This document shows positions 9,197 through 17,346 of a stretch of DNA of 64,000 nucleotides, piece by piece; the first letter of the stretch is position 1; each line of letters begins with the position of its first letter. A program made the translations under genes and the position numbers. This stretch comes from Robertkochia solimangrovi (lineage in GTDB: Bacteria > Bacteroidota > Bacteroidia > Flavobacteriales > Flavobacteriaceae): positions 326,033-390,032 of the forward strand of contig NZ_QKWN01000006.1 of NCBI RefSeq assembly GCF_007279655.1, in the 5' to 3' direction. A model generated the notes under the pieces. It made no database searches, was not told the DNA's origin, and was given only the letters and a program-made list of their open reading frames with translations.

Positions 9197-10876
9197 TTAA
9201 AGTTTCACTCTCCATCTTGGATCTCCTGTGTCGTATTTACCGGAGAAACCATTATCCTGAATATTAAAATCATTATTGGCCGGATCTACCCAAAGATCGT
9301 CTTGAGTACCCGAATAATTTGCAACAGGGAAACCAGGTATCTCACTTCCTGAATTAAACGAGAAGTTGGCTGTACTGTATATATTGCTCAAAGAGATCGG
9401 TGTATTTCCCAGTCCTTGTCCGATACCTTGTATTCCATAACTTTCCGAATCTGACTGGTCCCAGGAATGTCCGAATATCGAATTGCTGATCGTAATACCG
9501 CTTATCACATTATCATTACCATCTCCACCGCGATACCTGAATAATCTTCCACCTGTATTGATGAAGTTGGCGAAAGTACAGCTCTCGATCACCAGGGTCT
9601 GAGAATTGTTTCTTGACTGAATTCCGGTATCGATCTTATTGAAGGTACTATTCTCGAAAATAATATTATTAAATCTGGCCGTTTGGGTTTCACCCGCACC
9701 TGCCGGATCGGTATCAGCTGTAGCTAATCCATATCCACCGATACTATCGACAACACTGTTCATTATTTTGTAATTATCGATCTCAACGGTACCCCGAATA
9801 CGCATGATTCCTCTGAAAGTACCGATCTGACAATTGTCGAACAATAGTTCTCTTACATATACATCACTGGTATTAGGGTTGAAGACATAATCTCCCGAAT
9901 AATCGGCACCACGAATTTCCAGATCTACAAAATGTATGTGATCAATATTGGATCCACCTGCGATATTCCAGTTACCGGTCGTATATAATCGAGCTTTCTT
10001 CTCACCAAAACCATAAGCGGCTCTGATGGTGATCGACTTATCGAGGGCATCTTCAGGAAGGTCATAGCTTACTCCCCTTTTTACAAGAATGATCGCTCCA
10101 TCCGGCGCCATGGCAACCGCATTGGCAACAGCTTCAGGGCTTTCATCTTCACGAAGATCGATGACATTCGGATCGGTTGGATCGACATCAGCAAGTTTTG
10201 TGGTATAATTCACCCATCCTCTGAGATCTTCACCACTATAGATAGCGATCTGATATTCGGTTTCCGGTGATAAACCATAAACGAATCCTTCTCCTGCCAA
10301 GTTTTCCTCCTCACTAACCGGAGTCTCATCAAACAAGGGTTCCTCCAGTCTAAGGTCTGTTGCAGCAAATACTTTGATTCCGGTCACCGCAGCACCAGCA
10401 ACTTCCCAGGTAACTCTGGCGGCGATATCGGTAACATCATAGACCGCCGGTATATTCAGAATCGTCGGGAAACGCTGTGTTCTAACATTCCCGAGTTCTG
10501 AAACCTTACTGTCATATTGCGGATCTTCCGCATGTGCTGTGGCCTGAACCTGGTATAATGTATTCCAGAACAGCTCTTCGCCTACCAGATCTTTATTGAT
10601 CTCTACGTAGTTTGTATCGATCTCAATGGTGTAATCAACGGTTTGAAAAGTATCCCTGCTAACTTCAAGGGTATAGCCAACCGCTGATTTTAATTTACCC
10701 ATATTCACTATAATAGTGTTACCCACCGAATACAGATCCTCGTTAAGTACGGGTCTGAAAAGTCTGGTTTGTTCATAGGTCTGATCATCATCGTTGTTAC
10801 AGGCATATAACAGTAACATGGAGATGCCGACAAAGAAAAGCGACCTCAGATTAAATATGCTTTTATTTTTACTCAT
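9197..10876 (-). CDS. DUF5123/DUF4957-type lipoprotein, candidate pectin-binding surface protein
   Basis: Lipobox at Cys26 (LLLYACNND). After it come one or two fibronectin type III-like segments (about residues 40-225), then a right-handed beta-helix-like region (about 240-470) and a short C-terminal unit ending in a GKYDTGDPRW-like motif that I recognise from DUF5123 proteins. These proteins usually sit right after SusD in pectin loci and are regarded as surface glycan-binding proteins; no catalytic residues are evident despite the beta-helix, so I infer binding, not cleavage. It starts 21 nt after susD ends. An alternative is a degenerate lyase-like enzyme. Confidence 0.8.
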   Translation of the reverse strand: MSKNKSIFNLRSLFFVGISMLLLYACNNDDDQTYEQTRLFRPVLNEDLYSVGNTIIVNMGKLKSAVGYTLEVSRDTFQTVDYTIEIDTNYVEINKDLVGEELFWNTLYQVQATAHAEDPQYDSKVSELGNVRTQRFPTILNIPAVYDVTDIAARVTWEVAGAAVTGIKVFAATDLRLEEPLFDETPVSEEENLAGEGFVYGLSPETEYQIAIYSGEDLRGWVNYTTKLADVDPTDPNVIDLREDESPEAVANAVAMAPDGAIILVKRGVSYDLPEDALDKSITIRAAYGFGEKKARLYTTGNWNIAGGSNIDHIHFVDLEIRGADYSGDYVFNPNTSDVYVRELLFDNCQIGTFRGIMRIRGTVEIDNYKIMNSVVDSIGGYGLATADTDPAGAGETQTARFNNIIFENSTFNKIDTGIQSRNNSQTLVIESCTFANFINTGGRLFRYRGGDGNDNVISGITISNSIFGHSWDQSDSESYGIQGIGQGLGNTPISLSNIYSTANFSFNSGSEIPGFPVANYSGTQDDLWVDPANNDFNIQDNGFSGKYDTGDPRWRVKL

Positions 10877-10897
10877 GATTTTCCTTTTTTAATACGC

Positions 10898-12709
10898 TTA
10901 ATTAAATCCGTAACCATCATTCTTCAACATTCCCTGACTACTCTCCACCGCCACATTCGGGATGGGGAAGATATATCGGGCAACTCCGGGAGCCGGACCG
11001 TCATAATAATTTTCCCAATCTCTGGTGATCCACTCATCATACGTATTCGTATCGTCATGAAGATCAAGTAGGAAAGGTACTTGATTCCAGGTTTCATCTG
11101 GCGGAGCAGCCACTTTATAATCCGGGTTCAGTACCATAAAATCTCCATTTTCGTCAAGCTTCCAATACATATAATCAGGCAGGTCTCCGACTCCGGCATA
11201 GGCATCATCGGCCAATTTCTTCAGGTCTTCAACGGTCTGCTGAACCTTCTCTGAATAAATACCCCAGCGAATAAGTTCATATTTTCGAATCATCTCTCCT
11301 CCGAATTCCCAGGCACGCTCATCTACGATTGCCTCGAAGAATGAATCTTTGGAACCTGAGATCCCAGCGACATATCCATCTACCATTTCTGCCCAATCCG
11401 CTTCATCAAAAGCTCTTTGACGCACTCGCTTTAAAGCATCCTGAGCAAGTGCTGTTGGGCCGTTCAATTCATTTTCTGCTTCTGCGAACATTAGTAATAC
11501 ATCGGCAAAGCGCATCATCGGCCAGTTAATCCCTGTACTTTTTGCGGTGGATGCTCCGGGAGGTGTTTCCAGAAAAGCACGACTCCATTTTCCTTGAGAA
11601 ATATTCATAGGTCCTTCAACAAAGGTTTGTTCAAATGAAGTATTAATTTTGTAGAGTCCGCAGGTAACATCTCGTCGCTTATCATTAGAGTCGAATGACA
11701 GGTAATAGGTAACGGGCATAGCCATATAATTTCCACCGGACCCATAGTCGTGAGACGCAGTAGGACCACCATCGACGGCGATACCTATATTCCATCCTAC
11801 ATCGCCACTGTTAAGCGAGAACGGTACTTCGAAAAGTATTTCACTGTTAACCGGACTCTGAAAGGTCGCATTGTTCAGGAATATTTGTCTGAAATCAGTA
11901 GGAAGCGGTCTGTCTTTAAGTTCTATAAGTTTCTGTGCATATTCTTTAGCTATAGCATAATACTGTTGATAATCGCTGCTTCTGTTCATGGTCAGGTCTG
12001 GCTTCAAATAATATCCACCACGTTGCAGTGAAAGGCGGGCAATCATACCAAGTGTATATTCACGATTCACCTGTTCGATACCATAACGTACCTCATCTGC
12101 CCATTTCATCTGGCTTTCGATTTCGATAAGTGCATCGATCTCAGCAGAAAGTATCTCATTTCTATCCGCCTTCGGAAGAAGGAATTCCCCTCCGGCTACA
12201 GGGGCCTGCGTAACATAAGGTACATCTCCGAAATAGAAGATAAGCATGGAATACCAATAAGCTCGTAACGTATAAGCCTCTCCCAACAAATGATACATCG
12301 TATTCTGAACGGTCACATCAGAGGATTGTAAAGCACTACTCGCCAGAATTCCTTCGATGGAAATGTTTGCATCCCTGATCGCCTGATAAGCGTAGGTCCA
12401 AACGATGTTAAGATCTCGGTTAGAATCGAGTGCTTCCAGATTCCAGATCTGATAACGATCTCCGTTACTGGTCCATCCGGACTGGTGTTCTATATCGGTG
12501 TTTCCTGTCATATTATTCGACAATCTGGAACGGAATGCATCCTGATTGAAATAGGAATAAATTGCATTCACACCTTTTCTGGCGTCATCGACGTTAGAAT
12601 AGATATATTGATTATCGAAAGTAGACAATGAATCGGGCTCCAGAAAATCCTTGTCGCAGGAGCCCAACATAAATGCGGCGGCTAATACGGCCAGGTTCTT
12701 TAATTTCAT
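10898..12709 (-). CDS. SusD/RagB-family nutrient-binding lipoprotein
   Basis: Outer-membrane lipoprotein that forms the lid over the SusC channel and binds oligosaccharide. Lipobox at Cys18 counted from ATG 12709 (AFMLGSCDKD), followed by FLEPDSLSTF typical of the family start, alpha-helical TPR-like segments, and the C-terminal SusD signature (RFADVLLMFAEAENEL, then RVRQRAF, then ERAWEFGGEMIRKYELIRW). The ATG at 12730 would add seven residues before the signal peptide and is less likely. Located 27 nt after susC if the shorter form is right. The presence of acidic and aromatic residues fits uronate oligomer binding only loosely. Confidence 0.93.
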   Translation of the reverse strand: MKLKNLAVLAAAFMLGSCDKDFLEPDSLSTFDNQYIYSNVDDARKGVNAIYSYFNQDAFRSRLSNNMTGNTDIEHQSGWTSNGDRYQIWNLEALDSNRDLNIVWTYAYQAIRDANISIEGILASSALQSSDVTVQNTMYHLLGEAYTLRAYWYSMLIFYFGDVPYVTQAPVAGGEFLLPKADRNEILSAEIDALIEIESQMKWADEVRYGIEQVNREYTLGMIARLSLQRGGYYLKPDLTMNRSSDYQQYYAIAKEYAQKLIELKDRPLPTDFRQIFLNNATFQSPVNSEILFEVPFSLNSGDVGWNIGIAVDGGPTASHDYGSGGNYMAMPVTYYLSFDSNDKRRDVTCGLYKINTSFEQTFVEGPMNISQGKWSRAFLETPPGASTAKSTGINWPMMRFADVLLMFAEAENELNGPTALAQDALKRVRQRAFDEADWAEMVDGYVAGISGSKDSFFEAIVDERAWEFGGEMIRKYELIRWGIYSEKVQQTVEDLKKLADDAYAGVGDLPDYMYWKLDENGDFMVLNPDYKVAAPPDETWNQVPFLLDLHDDTNTYDEWITRDWENYYDGPAPGVARYIFPIPNVAVESSQGMLKNDGYGFN

Positions 12710-12736
12710 ATCTCTAAATATTGTTTTCATCCTTAA

Positions 12737-15700
12737 TTAGAAAGTTAAGTTAAGACCAAATGTGTACGAGCGGCTTCTCGGATAGGAGGAATAATCCACC
12801 CCCGGAGTCAGACCATTATTGGTAGAGTTCACTTCAGGATCATAACCTGAATAATTCGACCATAATTTCAAGTTTCTACCTGTAGCATAGATCCTGAACT
12901 GTGACAGGCCGATCTTTGAGATCAGTTCGGTTGGAAGATTATACCCTAAGGTAAGGTTGTTCAACCTTAGATAAGAACCATCTTCGATAGCCCAGGAGTG
13001 TACCACTGCCCCGGCGATTCCATGACTCGCATGAGACCAGATCTTCTTATCCTGATTCATTTCGGCCAATTGATTCAGATCGGTTACGATCTCACCGGGA
13101 GTACCGGTATAGTCTCCATTCACATCGATATAGGTGAATCGGTTATCTGAGTTCATGGTGTTCAGCATGTTCCCATAAGTAACCCTTCTGAACTGGTTGA
13201 ACTGAATTTTTCCGGTATTATACACATCGTTTCCAACCTGATAATTAAAGAAGATCGAAAAATCAAACCCTTTCCAACGAGCGTCGAATCCGAAACCTCC
13301 CTGAAAATCAGGCAGGGCATTTCCGATCACCTGACGGTCGTCGGCATTGATCACACCATCATCATTAAGGTCTTTCAGTTTTAGGAAACCGGGACGTACA
13401 TCCAGGTTACCGACAACTGCTCCTGATGAAGGCACATCACTCTTAAGGATATATTCATCAGCAGCTTCATCATAACTCTCGAAATCATCCGTGGTATACA
13501 TACCATCCGTTACATAACCGTAAATATCTCCAACTTCACCACCTACTCTTAGATAGTAGTCATTGATATTATTTAAATCTGTACTGGCCCAGTTAGAACG
13601 CATAAATCGTTCATTGGTTCCATCCAGAGATTCGATCTTAAATTTGTTGGCGCCGATGTTAAAATTCGCTGATAATGAAAATTCAGAATTATCAACGATG
13701 TATGCATTCGCACCGAATTCAATACCTTTATTTGAAGTAGATCCGATATTTCCCCATTGCGTATCAAAACCGGTATTGCTTGGAATAGCAGATTCTAACA
13801 GCAGGTCTCTGGTCTCATTCTTATACACATCAAGACTTCCGTTAAAACGGTTATTGAACAAAGTGAAATCAAGTCCGATGTTATTCGTCACTGTTGTTTC
13901 CCATTTCAGGTCCGGATTATAAAGTACATTACTACTTGGTGTATAATAAACATTATCTACATTTCCGAATCCTGGTCCACGATTGGTTGTTGCACTGAAC
14001 AGGAATTGAGTCGCAGTTGCATCGATTCGGTCATTTCCGGTTTCCCCGTAAGTGATACGAAGTTTTAACTGGTCGATCCAGGTAGATTCTTTAAGGAATG
14101 GTTCCTCATCGATTTTCCAGGCAAAAGCCAGTGCCGGAAAGACTCCTAACCGGTTCTCTTTTGCAAAACGACTGGATTCATCAGCACGCATTGTAAAGGT
14201 AAAAATATACTTGTTGAACAATTGAAGGTCTGTTCTACCAAATACCGATTGACGGTTCGCATCCGTATCCTCCGATGTAAACATTCTATCCACACGTCCA
14301 AAGGCCATGTTCGCGAATAATTCTTCAGGAGTGATCGAGAGACGGAAGTCCTCTGCACGAATAAAGGTACGATCGCCTCCGCTGGAATAGATCTCCTGAC
14401 CTAATAAGAGATCAAGTCTAATATCATCTCCCCAATCTTTCTTATAATTGATAGTATTCAACCATCGGTATGAGAAACTTTCGCGATTATCCTTTTGACC
14501 TAAAGGCATGCTACCTCCGTTATTAAAAGATTCTCCGGTCAACGGACCATAGAATCTGAGGTCTTCTCTAAATTTCTTCTCAGTAGTGAATGTCGTCTTA
14601 AAATCGAGTCCTTTAATGATACTCCAGGTCAATCCTGCATTTAACACATAAGCATGTTCTGTTCTTTTTCTCCAGTCCTGTTTTACCAATTCGGTTGGAT
14701 CTACCAGACTGAGCAGAAAGGATTGATAATCATCGTCATTATTAGGTTGTGTGAGGTCGATATCGAGTTCATCTGCGATACCATTCACCGGACGAGCCTG
14801 AACTGCATCCTTAATTTTGAGCTGAGAATTGGTCGAAGTACCCGCACCATCCACAACGGTTTTGGTGATCCTTGCACCAACATCAAGCTTTAAAGGATCA
14901 GCGATCTTCTGATCTAATTTGAAGTTGATCGCAGTACGTGTATAATTAGATCCTATTAATAATCCTTCATCATCATTATGAGACACACTCAGTCGCATTT
15001 TGGTAACTTCTGTACCTCCACTCACGGCAAGATTGTGGAATTGAGATAAGCGACTCTGACCGAAAAGTTCATCCTGCCAGTCAGTTGGTGCCTTTTGTTT
15101 ATATAGTTCAAGGTCATCATACTTACCGAAATACTTTTCGAAATTACGAGTGGCAGACTCTCCCTGCAATTTTGCATATTCATAGTTCGCCATTACGTAC
15201 TCATAAGGAGAGAGCACTTCATACCGGCGATCTTCCGGTAAGGTATTGAATTGAAAGAAATTGTTATACGTTACAGAAACCCTTCCTGCCACCGGACTCT
15301 TGGTCGTAATCACGATTACCCCGTTCGCGGCCTGGGCTCCATATACGGCTGTTGCCGCAGCATCTTTAAGCACATCGATACTCTGAATATCGGATGGCGG
15401 TATATCATTGATACTGCTCACGATAAATCCGTCGACTACATATAAAGGTGCATTATCCTGGGTGATCGATCCACCGCCACGAACACGGATTCTGATATCC
15501 GCTCCCGGCTCTCCGTCGGAGGTAGTTACGTTTACCCCTGGAAGTCTACCACTTAAAGCTTCAGCAGCACTGGCAACAGGAATTTTATTGAGTTCTTTGC
15601 TTGACATACTCGCAACAGAACCTGTCATATCAGATTTTTTGACCTTACCATATCCGTAATCGATCAGCACGACTTCATCCAGCTGATTTACATCACCAAC

Positions 15701-16060
15701 AAGAGTGATATTGAAAGTAGTTTGGTCTTTCACTTGCACTTCCTGAGGCACATAACCTATATAGGAAAAGATCAGAACAGCATCACTATCGGTAACCGTC
15801 AGTGTAAAGTTACCATCGAAATCGGTTGCCGTACCGTTATTGGTTCCTTTTTCCACAACGGCAACCCCAGGTAAGGGTCCGCCGATATCACCAGCCATAA
15901 CCTGACCACTGACCTGAATATTCTGGGCACGGGCAAATCCCATGGAAACAAAAAGCAGTCCCAAAAATACCAGGAATCTGGTCATTCTTTCGCCTAAACG
16001 AAAGGGAATCGGCATCACAAGAACGCAAAGCCGATTCCTAAAAGAATAGTTGTTTGTCAT
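12737..16060 (-). CDS. SusC/RagA-family TonB-dependent oligosaccharide transporter
   Basis: Outer-membrane receptor of 1,107 residues. Order: signal peptide (after an N-terminal extension; the internal ATG at 15985 would start exactly at the signal peptide), carboxypeptidase-regulatory-like beta-sandwich (about residues 48-125, GATDFDGNFTL-like), TonB box region (DEVVLIDYGYG), plug domain with the family motif SGRLPGVNV and LKDAAATAVYG, then a 22-strand barrel ending in the aromatic terminus of outer-membrane proteins (TFGLNLTF). It would import oligogalacturonides across the outer membrane using TonB energy. First gene of the eight-gene pectin locus; its promoter and two operator-like sites lie at 16252-16421. 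Confidence 0.95.
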   Translation of the reverse strand: MTNNYSFRNRLCVLVMPIPFRLGERMTRFLVFLGLLFVSMGFARAQNIQVSGQVMAGDIGGPLPGVAVVEKGTNNGTATDFDGNFTLTVTDSDAVLIFSYIGYVPQEVQVKDQTTFNITLVGDVNQLDEVVLIDYGYGKVKKSDMTGSVASMSSKELNKIPVASAAEALSGRLPGVNVTTSDGEPGADIRIRVRGGGSITQDNAPLYVVDGFIVSSINDIPPSDIQSIDVLKDAAATAVYGAQAANGVIVITTKSPVAGRVSVTYNNFFQFNTLPEDRRYEVLSPYEYVMANYEYAKLQGESATRNFEKYFGKYDDLELYKQKAPTDWQDELFGQSRLSQFHNLAVSGGTEVTKMRLSVSHNDDEGLLIGSNYTRTAINFKLDQKIADPLKLDVGARITKTVVDGAGTSTNSQLKIKDAVQARPVNGIADELDIDLTQPNNDDDYQSFLLSLVDPTELVKQDWRKRTEHAYVLNAGLTWSIIKGLDFKTTFTTEKKFREDLRFYGPLTGESFNNGGSMPLGQKDNRESFSYRWLNTINYKKDWGDDIRLDLLLGQEIYSSGGDRTFIRAEDFRLSITPEELFANMAFGRVDRMFTSEDTDANRQSVFGRTDLQLFNKYIFTFTMRADESSRFAKENRLGVFPALAFAWKIDEEPFLKESTWIDQLKLRITYGETGNDRIDATATQFLFSATTNRGPGFGNVDNVYYTPSSNVLYNPDLKWETTVTNNIGLDFTLFNNRFNGSLDVYKNETRDLLLESAIPSNTGFDTQWGNIGSTSNKGIEFGANAYIVDNSEFSLSANFNIGANKFKIESLDGTNERFMRSNWASTDLNNINDYYLRVGGEVGDIYGYVTDGMYTTDDFESYDEAADEYILKSDVPSSGAVVGNLDVRPGFLKLKDLNDDGVINADDRQVIGNALPDFQGGFGFDARWKGFDFSIFFNYQVGNDVYNTGKIQFNQFRRVTYGNMLNTMNSDNRFTYIDVNGDYTGTPGEIVTDLNQLAEMNQDKKIWSHASHGIAGAVVHSWAIEDGSYLRLNNLTLGYNLPTELISKIGLSQFRIYATGRNLKLWSNYSGYDPEVNSTNNGLTPGVDYSSYPRSRSYTFGLNLTF

Positions 16061-16251
16061 AAAACAAAGTTTTTGGTTGTAAAAAGTAGTTTATAATAAA
16101 GTTTAGTGTGTGTACTGTATTATGACCGACTACCCTGTAAATGTTAATTCCACACTTTTGCATTTAACACATTACCCCCCTAGTCCGCATTATAACCAGC
16201 TTTATATTATTGTATTCACAATTAAGCCGTATTATTTTTAACAAATATTAA

Positions 16252-16265
16252 TGTAATCGATTGTC
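16252..16265. promoter_or_regulatory. LacI-family-like operator over the susC start site (12/14 match)
   Basis: TGTAATCGATTGTC matches the general LacI/PurR/CcpA-type palindrome TGnAAnCGnTTnCA except for the last two bases. It lies directly downstream of the minus-strand -7 element at 16266-16273, so it would cover the predicted transcription start, the classical position for repression. No LacI gene is in this window. Confidence 0.5.
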
Positions 16266-16296
16266 CAAATATATTTAAAAATTGATTTTTCACAAA
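16266..16296 (-). promoter_or_regulatory. Bacteroidetes-type promoter of the pectin operon
   Basis: Read on the minus strand: TTTG (16293-16296), a 19-bp spacer, and TATATTTG (16266-16273), matching the known -33 TTTG / -7 TAnnTTTG pattern of the primary sigma factor in this phylum. It predicts a start about 200 nt before the susC coding region and is flanked by the operator-like sites. Confidence 0.6.
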
Positions 16297-16407
16297 TTTT
16301 TAATGAGAAATAATAGCATAATTATAAAAATATAGGGGTTAAATTGCGTTTTTGACTACTCTATTCGTATGAAAATAGCAAAATCAAAGGTTTTCGCACG
16401 ACTAAAT

Positions 16408-16421
16408 TGTAATCGATTGCA
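16408..16421. promoter_or_regulatory. LacI-family-like operator, perfect match
   Basis: TGTAATCGATTGCA is a perfect match to TGnAAnCGnTTnCA. Its centre is 156 bp from the centre of the start-site copy, close to 15 turns of DNA, so one tetrameric regulator could bridge both sites by looping. Both lie in AT-rich DNA upstream of susC. Confidence 0.5.
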
Positions 16422-16659
16422 TCTTTTAACTTTCTGATTACACCTATCTTACAAATACGATATCAGCATGGATGAAAACTGAAATAAATGACTTGAACCT
16501 CCTGAAATCTCTGGAATATCCGACTATCAGTATAGAGTATTTACCCCTATGAAAATCAAGACAGGGTTGAATAGGCTATCTGGAGTGGTGAGTGGTAAAA
16601 TGTAAATGTTAGATTATAAGTCGATTTTCAATTCCTGGTATACGATACATACTACAATT

Positions 16660-16679
16660 TGGAATAACAAGTTATTCCA
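16660..16679. repeat. 20-bp palindrome (9-bp arms, 2-bp centre)
   Basis: TGGAATAAC-AA-GTTATTCCA is a perfect dyad located 9 bp before the ATG of the small ORF at 16689. The tight 2-bp centre fits a protein-binding site better than an RNA hairpin. There is no T run after it. Confidence 0.5.
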
Positions 16680-16688
16680 TCGATCAGC

Positions 16689-16865
16689 ATGGATATTCAA
16701 AAAATAATCTATAAGCCGGAGGTACACCACTATGTTAGTAATTCGACTTCTGGAAAGCCACAATGTTCCGTTAGGTACATCGCCAAGGATACATTAATAC
16801 TGTTCCAGAATTTTATTCAAGAATTCAATAAATTAAATCCTCCAAGAAAATCACATAAAGTCTAA
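16689..16865 (+). CDS. possible 58-residue protein, unknown
   Basis: An ATG-started frame of 58 codons on the plus strand between two minus-strand operons. The product is polar and basic at the end (LNPPRKSHKV) with no signal peptide, membrane segment or motif I recognise. The upstream palindrome at 16660-16679 and a near-consensus TACAATTTG (one extra base in the -7 spacing) could serve it. It may equally be a chance frame in AT-rich DNA or a gene remnant. Confidence 0.22.
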   Translation: MDIQKIIYKPEVHHYVSNSTSGKPQCSVRYIAKDTLILFQNFIQEFNKLNPPRKSHKV

Positions 16866-17004
16866 TGAAAATTTATCAATCTATATCTTGTACCTAAAGG
16901 CATACTTGAGGCACTTGCTTCACCTTAGCGAACATTGTTTTGTACTTAACCGGAAAAATTGCATCTATATGTTCCACCAAAAATTGGTAATCCTTTATGA
17001 TAAT

Positions 17005-17346
17005 CTATTTATCAAACGAATGAAAATAATAGAATTTTTCTCCATTGTCGAATAAAATATTAGGATTTAAAATTGAAATAACCTTAGTTTTTAAAAATTC
17101 ACTTTCTGGATAATAATCCAATAAAACTTCTCCTTCATTTAATATTGAATAGCGGCTTACTGTATTTTTTAATAAGCTATTTGTGATTTCAGGAGAAAGC
17201 TCGTTAATTTTTCTATTAGTAAAAACCATCTTCATATTTTCATCAAAAAACAAGTATTCATAATACTTCGTTACAATTTTTCCTCCTCCGTGATACTCTT
17301 CATCAATCAATAATTCTGATCGGTAATACCCATTGTACTTTACCAT
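17005..17346 (-). CDS. small AT-rich gene placed like a toxin immunity gene
   Basis: 113 residues, no signal peptide, mixed alpha/beta pattern with many Tyr, Glu and Lys; no family recognised. Its ATG overlaps the stop codon of the 1,791-residue protein (ATGGTAA, shared bases 17340-17346), so translation is coupled. Three sampled 60-base lines in it contain about 20-30% G+C against about 47% in a sampled line further up the large gene. A cytosolic small protein directly behind, and compositionally matching, the tip of a polymorphic-toxin-like protein is the usual layout of an immunity protein; that role is inference only. Confidence 0.6.
   Translation of the reverse strand: MVKYNGYYRSELLIDEEYHGGGKIVTKYYEYLFFDENMKMVFTNRKINELSPEITNSLLKNTVSRYSILNEGEVLLDYYPESEFLKTKVISILNPNILFDNGEKFYYFHSFDK

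Larger units (their letters stand above)
16061..17004. other. AT-rich 944-bp intergenic region between pectin operon and toxin-like operon
   Basis: Holds the susC promoter and two operator-like sites at its left end, a 20-bp palindrome at 16660-16679 and a 58-codon plus-strand ORF at 16689-16865. On the minus strand, the frame of the 17005-17346 gene stays open for about 35 codons after its TAG stop (to about 16,893), which may be chance or the remnant of a longer gene. No recognisable insertion sequence, tRNA or conserved protein fragment was found. Confidence 0.6.

Noticed and set aside
16061-17004. Remnant insertion sequence between the two operons
   Set aside because: No terminal inverted repeats, target duplications or transposase-like protein fragments could be recognised.
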